Origin: Rhinopithecus roxellana
Taxonomy: Eukaryota > Chordata > Mammalia > Primates > Cercopithecidae
DNA: 64,000 bases
Direction of reading: 5' to 3'
Assembly (NCBI RefSeq): GCF_007565055.1
Contig: NC_044568.1
Span: 36,483,156-36,547,155 of the forward strand
Below, in pieces: positions 23,290 to 34,021 of this stretch. A program made the position numbers and the translations under genes. The notes beneath the pieces are model-generated. The model saw only the letters and a list, made by a program, of their open reading frames with translations. It made no database searches and was not told the origin of the DNA. Every line of letters starts with the position of its first letter. The first letter of the stretch is position 1.

Positions 23290-23735
23290 AATACATTTTC
23301 AGCATCTGTTATGGGCTGCACACTAATTTGGGCCCTGAGCTACAGCAGATAATAAGACATATAGAACACTTGAAGCTCATGAAGTTTATGATTGAAAGGT
23401 GAACACACATTCCAATAATGATGTAATGATGCTGCATAATTATGTTTTGAAGGAAAAGTATTGTATGAATGTGTATTTGAAGGATTAGTGTTAAATGAAT
23501 GTGTATTTGAAGGAAAATTAGTATATGCATGTGTAAGAATGGCAGAGGTAATATTGTAGGGATATGTAGAAAATGACGACTTCCTGAGGCTGTGAGATTT
23601 AAGTAGAAATCTAAAGGCTAAGAAGGTGGTAACTATGCAAAAAGGAACATCGGTAGGGGATTACAGAACAGGAGCAGATTCCAGGGAGAGAAAACAGCAT
23701 GTGTTAAGACCTTGAAATGAGAAGGTGGGTGAGAC
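23290..23735 (-). repeat. L2 LINE, diverged
   Basis: 'ttttcagcatctgttatggg', 'gggccctgagctacagcagataat' and 'ttgaagctcatgaagtttat' give the reverse L2 end. 'attccagggagagaaaacagcatgtgttaagaccttgaaatgagaa' gives the block that in L2 reads 'cacctcagggcctttgcacatgctgttccc' on the other strand. A 30-bp triplicate repeat sits inside it. Confidence 0.75.
23446..23535. repeat. Minisatellite: three 30-bp units
   Basis: Three units (23446-23475, 23476-23505, 23506-23535) each begin TTTGAAGGA and end in ATGTGTA, with a variable middle. The 30-bp period keeps the reading frame, so the minus-strand frame here shows a ten-residue echo, but it is not a real protein. Confidence 0.92.
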
Positions 23736-23749
23736 AATTAAGGATATTG

Positions 23750-23895
23750 GCCTATTCACTTTAATGTTCTGAGCCCTAGTTTCTTTGTTTACAAAATAGA
23801 AATAATAGGAATTATAATTTTCTCATAGAAAATAAAGTATAAGAAATGATTTATAAACAATGAAATGCTTCAAAAACAATAATTATTTTGTTTAC
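23750..23895 (+). repeat. MIR SINE, diverged
   Basis: 'ttcactttaatgttctgagccctagtttctttgtttacaaaatag' followed by 'aataataggaattataattt' matches the MIR 'cctctctgagcctcagtttcctcatctg' region and after. Confidence 0.6.
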
Positions 23896-24591
23896 CTAAT
23901 ACAAATGATAAAGCTCTAGGTGGTTCATGCTTACTATATGGTTTGCAAACCTGCTTTGCCCCCTAAAGGCAGGGTTAGTATAATACTTTACTTAGACTAT
24001 ACTTAATGGATCCATCTTTGATTATTAGAAAGAAAAAATTAATAAATGTTTAAGTTTGGTAGGTAAAAATAATAGAAACTACCACTCCAAGAAGTATCCA
24101 TGAATGCCCCATTATTGGGATCATCTGAGAAGAACCAGACCCCAAACTTTAAATAATCCTGATTATCTTGTTTATTTGAAAATACTGGTGTAAGGACGGG
24201 AGGCTTAGGGATTATATTTCCAAACATTACGTCATGATCAAATACCCAGCACCTGTATTTCCAGTTAATTTCGTGACTTTGTTTGATGCAAGACAATGAG
24301 ATATTGCTGTGACCTCTTGGAAAGAACCATATTTCATTGAAATCCATCTAGTGTGATAGACTTAACACCACTGTGAGGAATACATTGGCAACTACTGAGT
24401 ACTAACATTGTAGGCCATAGAAGGACAATACCTGTGCCCCAAAGACCTTTGGCTCTCTGACTGCAATTACCTGCTTCTAAATTTAATAGCAATCAGACAG
24501 ACAGAAATTCCCAACATGCCAAATATTCAATTCAAAATAAAACTCAGGCTTTCTAACCCCTTTTTAAAATGTGGCATGTTATTCAGAATTA
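23896..24591. other. Unique sequence, no gene seen
   Basis: A minus-strand frame of 102 codons (24039-24347) encodes a Trp/Phe-rich sequence with no recognised motif. I treat it as chance. Confidence 0.5.
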
Positions 24592-24810
24592 ACAATTATA
24601 ATGAGCGCCTACTATGCAGAAAGTGACCTCTTAGCTGCTTTCACACAGTCTGCCTAATTTAAATATTCCTAACAAGCCCTGTGATGGATCAGATCAAGCA
24701 TTAGTATCCCTGTCTTGCAGCTAAGAAAGCATGTATTGAGAAATATTAAATAACTTGTATAAATCATATCACTCAGGAGAAGCAGAGCCAGGATTTTAAT
24801 TTAAGTTTAC
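24592..24810 (+). repeat. MIR SINE, near full length
   Basis: 'cgcctactatgcagaaagtgac', 'ttcctaacaagccctgtgatgg', 'agtatccctgtcttgcagctaagaaagc' and 'caggagaagcagagccaggattttaa' follow the MIR consensus across most of its length. Confidence 0.8.
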
Positions 24811-25404
24811 CTTACTTTACATCCAGTGTTTGTTTTCTTATAATAAACTACTCCCTTCTTTGCATGTATCTCCTCATGCCTCCACCCTGCATAAACTCTA
24901 CACTAAGTTATACAATCGTTATTGAGAAGATGTAGTGGACTTGACCGTTTTACTACAGTCATCCTCAAAAAGTTGTGAATCCTTAGGTCAATGTAGAGAA
25001 GAAAAATGGTTTGACTTGCAGAATTACAGTTTGTTTTTGACATTCCTATACTGGAAACATATCTCCACCCTAAATCTCAAAATGAATGCTTCATAGACAA
25101 TCTTCAGTCTCCTTGTAATTCAAGCCTCACCTTAACCAGAATGACCCTCAAATTATATTAAGCCATTAGACCCCTGGGCAGTAGTAGAACCAAAAGGAGA
25201 AGATTTTTGAAGTCTCCTTTTGGGGAATTGTTATTCAAATATTTACCTTCTCAGGAATTCTCAATATCTAAAGATCTATAACATTACCAATTAAGTTATT
25301 CAAATATCACACAGCGGTAACAATTTCAGTCTTCTAGGAACCCAATTTAATTATCTGTCTTCTCTCTGCAGCACATAATGTTGTATATCAAATGTCTGAA
25401 GAAA
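24811..25404. other. Unique sequence, no gene seen
   Basis: Nothing was recognised. Confidence 0.5.
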
Positions 25405-25417
25405 AAAGATTTATGGA

Positions 25418-25690
25418 CCGGGCGCAGTGGCTCACGCCTATTATCCCAGCACTTTGGGACGCTGAAGTGGGCAGATCACCTGAGGTGAGGAGTTTGAGAC
25501 CCGCCTGGCCAACATGCGAAACCCCATCTCTACTAAAAATACAAAAATGATCCGGGAATGGTGGCATGTGCCTTCCCAGCTACTCGGTAGGCTGAGGTGG
25601 GAGAATCACTTGAACCAGGGAGACAGAGGTTGCAATGAACCGAGATGGCACCACTGCACTCCAGCCTGGGTGACACAGTGAGACTCTATC

Positions 25691-25731
<41 letters not shown>
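25418..25731 (+). mobile_element. AluS-type SINE with (AAAT)n tail
   Basis: Full-length Alu from 'accgggcgcagtggctcacgcc' to 'gtgacacagtgagactctatct', with many CpG decays. The tail is an AAAT repeat (about 25690-25731). The flanking direct repeat AAAGATTTATGGA (25405-25417) and AAAGATTTGTGGA (25732-25744) differs at one base. Confidence 0.97.
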
Positions 25732-25733
<2 letters not shown>

Positions 25734-25744
25734 AGATTTGTGGA

Positions 25745-26111
25745 TCAGATAGAGCAGGTCATTGTTATTAATTCACACTATGTATTTTTAAAAGCAGACA
25801 GAAGAGATGTAAGAGATGTAATCCTAAGAAATCTCACAAGCTATAGTTCACATAATTTAAGCTGTATCCTAACAAATGTAGCTAAAATTTTCTCTTTCCA
25901 ACAAATATGCCAGTATGCTGTGGAAAGAGTGGTAACATACCATTCTGATGTCTGTCTGCTTGGAAACTTTTTGTTTAATTTTTTTTTGTTTGATCAGTTA
26001 TTTTTATTGTTTTACATTATTCTTCTAAATAGATAATTTATGGACATAGTGCTTTTTCTTCTTCAAGTTTACATAGTACAAATTTACATACCATGCAATA
26101 ATATTCTATCT
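25745..26111. other. Unique sequence, unassigned 98-codon frame
   Basis: A plus-strand frame at 25740-26036 begins in the Alu target duplication and runs into T-rich DNA. No recognisable motifs. Confidence 0.5.
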
Positions 26112-26310
26112 GTATTTCTCAACAAGGAACAAATACAAGTATGGACAGGATCACCACACTCATTGCAGGATAATTAACATCCCTGAATTTCTCCTCTAGA
26201 TGTCAGTGACATCCCCCATACCAGTCATTGTCACAACCCAATCTCTTTGCACATACAGTTTTTTAAACATTCCTTGGATAAGGGATACTGCTCCCAGTTA
26301 AGAGCCACTG
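26112..26310 (+). repeat. MER20 (hAT-Charlie DNA transposon)
   Basis: From 'tatttctcaac' through 'cattgcaggataattaacatccctg', 'ctctagatgtcagtgacatccccc' and 'agtcattgtcacaaccc' to 'cccagttaagagccactg'. The terminal GAGCCACTG matches the MER20 inverted-repeat end. Confidence 0.8.
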
Positions 26311-27113
26311 AACCAGATGTTAAAGAAAACCCCACAACATTTTAAGCAAAGGAACACGAAGATAGTATTTCTATTAAGCTGGTACTGGAGAAAACGCATG
26401 ATTTTTTTGTTTCTCGTGAGAAGTCAAACTCATTGCCCATACACATATATAGTCCTGTTGAGTTAGTATAGCAAAAGAGAAGGAACAAATGTAAAAGTGT
26501 GCTACCTTTCATTCGTTATTTAGTGCTCTAGGCTTCCTATGATTGACCCAATCCTTTTAAGCATATGAGCAAAAGACTCTATGACATAAAAGTCTTCTAA
26601 CCATTGGGACAGGCATGTTTTAATTATTCTTTAAATCGGAGATTTCATATATCTTTTAAATTCTCTCTGTGAATAAAGAGAGGTCAGAGAAGTTAAGGCA
26701 AAAGCAAACATGTAACATAATGAGGAAGACTATAGTAAGGAGCTTATACCAATGCACTAACATGGGAACCTAAGAAATGAGTTGCAGAGCCATTAGAAGT
26801 GCCAAGGACATAAAACTGGGAAAAGGACAGAAAGTTCCCAAACTGGCATAGCCAATAAAGAGAATCCATTAGTTACTATAAACTAATTTTCAGAGGTAGG
26901 TAGGGTTAGGATAGGGCTACCAGGACAAAGATGATTGAAGTATTGGCAGCAAAAATAAAAAAAGAGATATGTACTACTGAAAAGGTATTATGGGAAGGAC
27001 TAGCACAGTAAGTGGAAGCTCGGGCTATGGGGAAATAAACCAAAGATGCTTTCAGGTTAGAACTAGAATGAAAAAAAAAGCATCAAGAGGGCTGGAGGTT
27101 CTAAACAAATGCC
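26311..27113. other. Unique sequence, no gene seen
   Basis: Nothing was recognised before the Alu. Confidence 0.5.
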
Positions 27114-27393
27114 CGCCGGGCGCGGTGGCTCACGCCTGTAATCCCAGCACTTTGGGAGGCCGAGACGGGCGGATCACGTGGTCAGGAGATCGAGACCATC
27201 CTGGCTAACACGGTGAAACCCCGTCTCTACTAAAAATACAAAAAACTAGCCGGGCGAGGTGGCGGGTGCCTGTAGTCCCAGCTACTTGGGAGGCTGAGGC
27301 AGGAGAATGGCGTGAACCCGGGAGGCGGAGCTTGCAGTGAGCTGAGATCCGGCCACTGCACTCCAGCCTGGGCGACAGAGCAAGACTCCATCT

Positions 27394-27427
<34 letters not shown>
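27114..27427 (+). mobile_element. AluYR (Old World monkey AluY lineage)
   Basis: Nearly consensus, with CpGs largely intact and a long A tail (about 27396-27427), so it is young. It has the AluY words 'agatcgagaccatcctggctaac' and 'ggagcttgcagtgagc'. The diagnostic GATCCGGCCACTG near 27346, and 'aaaaaactagccgggcgaggtgg', are features I know from cercopithecid AluYR elements. A short flanking duplication ends in TGCCC (27108-27113 and 27429-27433). Confidence 0.97.
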
Positions 27428-27430
<3 letters not shown>

Positions 27431-27459
27431 CCCAAGCCAATACTGGATTTGAAAATCAG

Positions 27460-27612
27460 AGCCAGAGTCTTCAACTTGTACGTGTGTGGTCTACAGACCA
27501 GCAGCATCCATTCATCTAGGGGTCTGTTTGAAGTACAGATCCCAGTCTACAACTGCTAAATTCACACTTTAACAAGATCCTGGGGTAATTTACATACACA
27601 TTAATGTTTAAG
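27460..27612 (-). repeat. MER5A (hAT-Charlie), diverged
   Basis: In reverse orientation: 'ggtctacagaccagcagcatcc', 'cagatcccagtctacaactg' and 'cactttaacaagatcctggggtaa' follow the MER5A order, with 'taatgtttaagaaacac' at the end. Confidence 0.7.
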
Positions 27613-27639
27613 AAACACAGAACTAAACAGTCTCTAATA

Positions 27640-28185
27640 ACATTGGACAATCATATTATTCTATTGAGCATTTCCTCCCTCACTTAATCAGAACCACCTA
27701 GTTATCCAAGCAAAAACCGTGGAATCACTACCAGCTCTCTCTTTCCACCTTGTATAACTATGCAGTCAATAAATTCTATCCAGTGTGAAATAGCGTTGTA
27801 TGACCTGCCTCTATCACTTCAGTCCTGGTTCCTCTGTCATTACCTTGATTGACTTCTTTACTGTTTCATGACTGAACTCTTGCAATAGCATCCCAACTAG
27901 TCTCCCTGCCTCTCATGTCTCCTTTGATTGCTCTGAAACACAGATCACATCATGCCTCCATCTGCATAAAAACTTATATGGTCTCTATTAAATAAAGAAT
28001 AGAGTGAAAACATCCTTATTACAGTATTGCAGTACACATGAACCTTTTAAATCATGCTTCATCTCTAAATATTCCTCTCTATACTACCCTTGCTGCAATG
28101 TCTTTCTCTTTCACAAGGAAGGGTCTTTGCACATGCTGTTTTTATTCATATGCTTGGTACTCTGCCCTAACTTGGGTTGCCCTAA
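27640..28185 (+). repeat. L2 LINE
   Basis: A long, readable L2 stretch: 'catcccaactagtctccctgcctc', 'ctgaaacacagatcacatcatgcc', 'aataaagaatagagtgaaaacatcctta' and 'ggaagggtctttgcacatgctgttt', in the consensus order. It lies in a 159-codon open frame that begins at 28004, but that frame is in L2 and unclassified DNA and is not a gene. Confidence 0.85.
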
Positions 28186-28880
28186 TGCAAATACCCCCAG
28201 ATATGTTGATAGACTCTTAGATAAAGATAAATTTATTTTGGAGGTGATCTCAGTAAACAGGAATAAAGGAGATGGCAAAGTGAAATGGAAAATGGGAGGC
28301 AGAGTGAGGAGAACAAACAAAAACACACTCAAAAACAATGGATGGTGTATTTATGAGCTGGTTACTTCATTAGAGGATAGACATATAGACATTTGTTCCT
28401 TGACTCACATTCCCCATTTTTGGAGAGCTGTAATGGAAAGCATTAATCTTCCTTACTTTTGGCGTGCTGCTAGGCATGGCTGAACAGCCTTCTACAGCTA
28501 TAAGAAGAAAAAGCGCAGAGATGAGACCCTGTGGTGAATGCATCTTGTGGACAATGGGCAACAGTACATGGATTGTACACCTCGGCTGATGAAACCAGGT
28601 GGGCCAAGACATTGCTGTGCAGGGCATCACAAAGGTATGCTGCATACTGTTAAAACACTGACAGATTCTTTTATCCTGTTCCCTCAGTATCCATGCTTAA
28701 AATTGTACCACTATAGTCATGATACTGTGGTATAATTACTGTGTTGATTTCCTTTCCCCAATGCAATGCTGTAGAGATGAAAATGATACACAAAGAATCA
28801 CGTGATTTTGATTTTTAGTTTGTAACCAGATTGTAGCCTGGAAGAAAGACACACACTATTTGCATTTCACAAAAGGAAGC
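28186..28880. other. Unclassified block, possibly an old retroelement
   Basis: About 700 bp, GC-richer than its surroundings. It starts where the L2 stops and ends where an LTR begins. It contains 'aaatttattttggaggtgatctcag', a word pattern I associate with old LTR-type repeats, and then 'gtgctgctaggcatggctgaac'. I could not name it. Short frames occur on both strands, none with a motif. Confidence 0.4.
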
Positions 28881-29325
28881 TGTTAACGGATTAAGTTTTG
28901 TACCCCCAAATATATGTTGAAGTCCTAACCCCCAGTGCCTCAAAATGATTTTATTTGGAAAAAGAGTTATTGCAGAAGTAATTAGTTAAGTTCAAGTGAG
29001 GTCATATTAGTAGGATGGACGCTTAATCCAAAACAACTGCCATCTTTAAAAGATGTGGGGAAGAGAGATCCAAAGGGAAAATGGCCATGTAAAGGCAGAG
29101 GCAGAGACTGGGTTTCTGCTGCCACAAGCCAAGTAATGTCTGGAGCTACCAGAAGCTGGAAAAGGTGAGAATGCCTTCTCCTCAGAAAGCTCCTAGGAGA
29201 GCACGGCTGTGCCAACCTTTTGATTTTCGACTTTTCTTCTCTAGAACTGTGAGAAAATAAACCTCTCTTGTCTTAAGCTATCCATTTTGTGGTACATTTT
29301 TGTGCAGCCCTAGGAAACGAATACA
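28881..29325 (+). mobile_element. Solo LTR, MLT/MaLR-type
   Basis: Starts TGTTAACGGATTAAG and ends 'cctaggaaacgaataca', consistent with TG...CA ends. Between are 'tgttgaagtcctaacccccagtgcctc', 'ccaagtaatgtctggagctaccagaagctgg' and 'agaactgtgagaaaataaacctct' with a polyadenylation signal. No convincing 5-bp target duplication. The exact subfamily is not resolved. Confidence 0.75.
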
Positions 29326-29419
29326 AAAATTACATGTTATAAAGTGTTCTTTAAAATCAGTAATGTTTATTAAATCATAAATATGCTATGGAATAGAAAA
29401 GGGCTAGGTTGAATTTCAG

Positions 29420-29582
29420 AACATCTGGTCCCGTGTTCAGCCTTTTCATTTTACACATGAGGGGTTTGCAACTAAGAGAAATTAAGCAATTTATCTAAAA
29501 ATGCACAACTAGTCAGTTGGAAAGCCCAAACTAAAACTGAGACTCTTGATGCTCAGTCCAAGGTAGCTTCTACTCCACCATA
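29420..29582 (+). repeat. MIR SINE
   Basis: 'ttcattttacacatgaggggtttgcaactaagagaaattaagcaa' and 'gcacaactagtcagttggaaagccc' are clear MIR core blocks. Confidence 0.75.
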
Positions 29583-30210
29583 GGATTCATCTGCCTGCCA
29601 TCCCTATCCAACTTCAGTCATACAGTCTCATCGTTTTGTGACAGGCTGACGGAGGTTGACCTAAACACCCACTGTTTGTGATTGTCACAGAATAGAATAC
29701 CCCTTTTTCCTAGCAAAATGCTAGAGCACAGAATCTAAGCATATTTAGCGCAGTGGTTACCATGGTACCGATGTAATTTAATTACCACTCTTTTGTGAAT
29801 ATTTTAAAATAAAGTTGTTCAAAGATCAAACAGCACATTCAACATTGTATGGCTATAGAAATGATAAGTAGCTTTTTAACTGAAAATGTTCTGTTCCTGT
29901 AGGGAGTTGATTATTTTTTATGAGTTAAAATTTAATTATAGCATTGGATATATGTGTATTTCTTTAATATATTACTATACTTCGAAAGTTAAATATGTCA
30001 GAAACATTTTACCTTTTAATTTACAACTCTGACCAATCACTTTGCAAACCTCAGCTACAATTTTATCACCATATTTTATATCTTTCTGATTGGAGAAAGC
30101 CCCATGTGCATAAAATATTCAAGAACGTCTCAGAGATAATAAAGAATTCCAAGGAGTTTTACCATTTGGCATTGGAGATTTATGAATGGATGACAGCATG
30201 CCAATCAAAG
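29583..30210. other. Unique sequence, no gene seen
   Basis: A 93-codon plus-strand frame (29995-30276) has no recognisable motif and runs into L2. Confidence 0.5.
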
Positions 30211-30900
30211 CATTTATATATAAACACTGATGTACCTATAAAGCACCAAATTCAATGCCAGGCAGTTGAGAAATAAATAGAAATAAGTAACTTTTAAAGT
30301 CTCACTACTCAAAGTGTGGTCCAGGGACCAGTAGCATCAGATATCAGCATTACCTGGGAGCTTGCTAGAAATGCAGAATCACAGACCCCATTCCAGACCT
30401 GTGGAATCAGAATACATATTTTCACAAGATCTTCCTGGTGATCCCGTATGTACACTCAAATTTGAGAAGTCTCGTTCTGAGCAACTCACAGTTTAAGAAT
30501 AAACAAAACCTGTACATAGTTGCAAATGAGTGTTGCACATGCTGTAATGAGCTATGCAATGGGTAGTGTGATTGAAATTATAGATGTGGAAAGTGCTTAG
30601 AGTGCAGAAGAAAATGCATATGACGGGCAGTGAACAATATGCAATCTAATAAGTTGTGTTTGCTCGGGGTCTTGAATGATGAATAGTAGTTTGCCAAGAA
30701 GACAACAGGGCAGGGGACATCACACATATTAAACAGCATAAATAGCAATTACAAAGGTAGCGAGGGATAAAGGAAAGATTATTCTGGGAACTGGAATTGG
30801 TTCAGATTGATCAGAGTATAGAGGTTATGGGGATCCTGGCAGAAGATCGAGTTCTTAGATAGGAGCTAAGTCATATAGTAATAAAGCATTTAGATGCTTA
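30211..30900 (-). repeat. L2 LINE, interrupted by MER5A
   Basis: Reverse L2 end at 30225-30300 ('acctataaagcaccaaattcaatgcc') resumes after the MER5A at about 30480 ('agcaactcacagtttaagaat'). It continues with 'tctgggaactggaattggttcag' and similar blocks to about 30890. Confidence 0.65.
30302..30475 (-). repeat. MER5A (hAT-Charlie) inside L2
   Basis: Nearly full MER5A in reverse: 'ctcaaagtgtggtccagggaccagtagcatcag', 'cattacctgggagcttgctagaaatgcagaatc' and 'cctggtgatcccgtatgtacactcaaatttgagaa'. The L2 on both sides is continuous. Confidence 0.88.
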
Positions 30901-31079
30901 GTTAATATCAAACTAATAATTATTTTAACTTAGAATATTGTAAATTATATGGAACAAATTTATCAAGAAACTTGGCAATCATAAAACCTAGAGGAAATTT
31001 TCTTTGGCTTAAATACTTGTCATTTTGTATTGTGTTTAATTTTGTCTAAATTGCCTTTAATAGTAAGTATCTGTTAGTG

Positions 31080-31210
31080 TTTTGCACATCTGGACTCTAA
31101 GCTCCATGAACTAAAGGAGCTTCTGCCTTCATTGCTTTGTCCTTCATACTTAACTCAGTAATTGACACATCATAAGTGCTCAACAAATATTTGATATAAG
31201 TATCAAAAAT
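31080..31210 (+). repeat. L2 LINE 3' end
   Basis: 'tctaagctccatgaactaaaggagcttctgcc' through 'ttgacacatcataagtgctcaacaaatatttgatata' is the L2 terminal region in consensus order. Confidence 0.75.
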
Positions 31211-31979
31211 TTCTTCACCTAAGGATTGACTACTAATTGGTAAAATTTGAATTTTCTATATGCCATATAAATTTGACATGGATAAATAAGTTTTAATAAA
31301 TGCAGAGTATCAGATAAATTAAATATATATTTATTAACAACAGTTAGTTCAGTTTCACTAGAATTTGGTGCCAGGAGATGCATAAAAGGACTTTGGTAGC
31401 CAGATTATGCCCTATGTGTATACAAAAGACTGTGCAGCCTTAGTCCGAAAAGTGCTTATATTGGTGGGAAGTTCATAAACCCACTATCCTTCCTTATTTC
31501 CATTATTTACACAGAGAACTGTGAGTTAACTTCAGGTATCTTCAGATGGATACAACCTGTCATGTCCTCCCTTGTGTGGTGGATATGAAAGTATATACTG
31601 TACTTGGCAAATCTAGAGTAAAAAACAAAAGCTTGGAGAATCTCTGAACTCTATGGCATTCACAAGTGATAGATATGCACATTCTAAAGATAAAGCCTCT
31701 CCTTGAGGTGGATTGCCTTCTCGCCACTGTCAGCCCTTATTAAAAACAACTATAATCCAAATTGGTCAAGACTGTCATGTCAGAGTAATGATGTTCTGTA
31801 AGTTTGAGTCTAATTCACGGCAATACATTGAGTCCAAGGCTCCAATTGCTTTCTAGTGTTCTGAAACAAAAACAAAAACAAAAAAACATTGGCACATGTT
31901 CTTCCAAGCAAGTTGGTCTCCTTTTTCTAAGTTGAATCAAAAGGACTTTACATCCACATATGTCTGGGCTATGTATATA
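31211..31979. other. Unique sequence, no gene seen
   Basis: Nothing recognised apart from an A/C-rich patch at 31864-31886. Confidence 0.5.
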
Positions 31980-32167
31980 GCCACTCTTTTTTTTTTAATT
32001 ATTTTTTATTTTTTATTTTTATTATACTTTAAGTTCTAGGGTACATGTGCATAACGTGCAGGTTTGTTACATATGTATACTTGTGCCATGTTGGTGTGCT
32101 GCACCCATCAACTCGTCAGCACCCATCAAGTCATCATTTATATCATGTATAACTCCCCAATGCAATC

Positions 32168-32188
32168 CCTCCCCCCTCCCCCCTCCCC
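32168..32188 (-). repeat. C-rich tract, G-quadruplex motif in L1 3' UTR
   Basis: Three blocks of C6, C6 and C4 after CCCT, separated by single T, give at least four G-runs on the L1 sense (minus) strand. L1 3' UTRs of primates are known to have such a tract. Confidence 0.9.
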
Positions 32189-32243
32189 ATGATAGGCCCC
32201 AGTGTGTGATGTTCCCCTTCCCAAGTCCAAGTTTCCTCATTGT

Positions 32244-33103
32244 TCAGTTCCCACCTATGAGTGAGAACATGCGGTGTTTGGTTTTCTCTTCTTGTGATAG
32301 TTTGCTAAGAATGATGGTTTCCAGCTGCATCCATGTCCCTACAAAGGACGCAAACTCATCCTTTTTTATGGCTGCATAGTATTCCATGGTGTATATGTGC
32401 CACATTTTCTTAATCCAGTCTGTCACAGATGGACATTTGGGTTGATTCCAAGTCTTTGCTATTGTGAATAGTGCCGCAATAAACATACGTGTGCATGTGT
32501 CTTAGTAGTAGAATAATTTATAATCCTTTGGGTATATACCCAGTAGTGGGATGGCTGGGTCATATGGTACATCTAGTTCTAGATCCTTGAGGAATTGCCA
32601 TACTGTTTTCCATAATGGTTGAACTAGTTTACAAACCCACCAACAGTGTAAAAGTGTTCCTATTTCTCCACATCCTCTCCAACACCTGTTGTTTCCTGAT
32701 TTTTTAATGATTGCCATTCTAACTGGTGTGAGATGGTATCTCATTGTGGTTTTGATTTGCATTTCTCTGATGGCGAGTGATGAAGAGCATTTTTTCATGT
32801 GTCTCTTGGCTGTATGAATGTCTTCTTTTGAGAAATGTCTGTTCATATCCTTTGCCTACTTTTTGATGGGGTTGTTTTTTTTTTCTTGTATATTTGTTTG
32901 AGTTCTTTGTAGATTCTGGATATAAGCCCTTTGTCAGATGAGTAGGTTGCAAAAATTTTCTCCCATTCTGTAGGTTGCCTGTTCACTCTGATGGTAGTTT
33001 CTTTTGCTGTGCAGAAGCTCTTTAGTTTAATTAGATCCCATTTGTCAATTTTGGCTTTTGCTGCCGTTGCTTTTGGTGTTTTAGACATGAAGTCCTTGCC
33101 CAT
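32244..33103 (-). pseudogene. L1 ORF2 C-terminal remnant, broken
   Basis: Minus-strand frames at 33103-32843 (86 codons), 32846-32502 (114 codons) and 32486-32244 (80 codons) are successive pieces of the L1 ORF2 protein C-terminal region. A frameshift (33103/32846 overlap) and a stop or frame change near 32490-32500 split them. The pieces include the hallmark 'cysteine-region' and the MEYYAAIKK-like stretch near the C-terminus. The endonuclease and reverse transcriptase domains are absent, so no active enzyme can be made. Confidence 0.9.
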
Positions 33104-33325
33104 GCCTATGTCCTGAATGGTACTACCTAGATTTTCTTCTAGGGTTTTTATGGTATTAGGTCTAACATTTAAGTCTCTAATCCATCTTGAATTAATTTTC
33201 GTATAAGGAGTAAGGAAAGGATCCAGTTTCAGCTTTCTACTTATGGCTAGCCAATTTTCCCAGCACCATTTATTAAATAGGGAATCCTTTCCCCATTTCT
33301 TGTTTCTCTCAGGTTTGCCACTCTT

Positions 33326-34020
33326 AACTAACCCGTTACTCCTCTATCAAAATATAAACACACAGCCATTTCCCAGGGCACTTTCTGGACCCAGGTGACC
33401 AAGGCTCCCCCTTAAAAATTTCTAGAATCACAGTGTTCCCAGTTTCTCCCTGGTGAACAAGAACCCAGAATCATTTTAACCTGATTTCGTTTGGATTGCT
33501 TCAGAACAAGACTCTACAAAAAGTAACCTGATTTTAAGTAATATATTTGGAAGTGATTTTATGGAATGCTGGAAGGTGCATAGCAAAATAAGACAGAAAA
33601 TGGGGGAGTCTGAAGACTGGTGTGTGATCCAGCAAGTTATCACTCAAGGTAAGTAGAGCTGAACTCTACTGGGGGACTCTGATACAGAGTGTAGATACTG
33701 GCCTCACACTTACTGCACTTGAGGGGTGAAGTTGAGGAATTTGCACAACTCTTGTCAGTCATTGCTTAATAGCTGCTCCTGGGTAGGGATAGTGCTACAA
33801 CACTTCCATTCGGCCATGCACGTAGGAGAGCAGGCTCCCATAGCCGAAAGAAACCAGCCAGTAAGAAGTTGGAGATCCTAGTAGCTCTAAGTTGGTGGCA
33901 TGAAATAAAATGAGAATGTGACAATAGTATATGGTCAGGGGCAAACTGCCTGATACAACTCCCAAATAACTCTTTCCTAAAACCTGAGCTTGTCTTCTCA
34001 ATTTATTTATTTTTAAAAAT
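33326..34020. other. Unique sequence or unclassified old repeat
   Basis: The 33535-33700 part ('atatttggaagtgatttta', 'agacagaaaatgggggagtctgaag') recalls the unclassified block at 28.2 kb in word order, but weakly. No gene was seen. Confidence 0.35.
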
Positions 34021-34021
34021 T

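Larger units (their letters stand above)
31989..33316 (-). mobile_element. Young L1 LINE 3' end (L1PA / Old World monkey L1)
   Basis: A 5'-truncated insertion. Its poly-A end appears as a T-rich tract at 31989, the 3' UTR spans about 31989-32240, and ORF2 C-terminal coding sequence runs to about 33316. Exact 9-bp duplications GCCACTCTT flank it (31980-31988 and 33317-33325). The 3' UTR word 'ccccagtgtgtgatgttccccttcc' resembles the L1 type I recall from macaques. A C-tract for a G-quadruplex lies at 32168-32188. Confidence 0.97.

Noticed and set aside
24039..24347. Minus-strand 102-codon frame rich in Trp and Phe
   Set aside because: No homology or motif and no gene context. Chance frame.
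22911..25733. Regularly spaced repeats that might suggest a CRISPR-like array
   Set aside because: The units are simple microsatellites, a three-unit minisatellite and an Alu tail. No spacer structure, and the genome is a primate's.
28004..28483. Longest open frame in the window (159 codons, plus strand)
   Set aside because: It starts inside an L2 and runs into unclassified DNA. It has no recognised domain, and a frame of this length in 64 kb is within chance.
29753..29780. Short palindrome around TACCATGGTA
   Set aside because: Only 10 bp perfect; expected by chance in 64 kb.
32047..32379. Plus-strand frame of 110 codons with proline-rich part
   Set aside because: It is antisense to the L1 3' end and reads through its C-rich tract.
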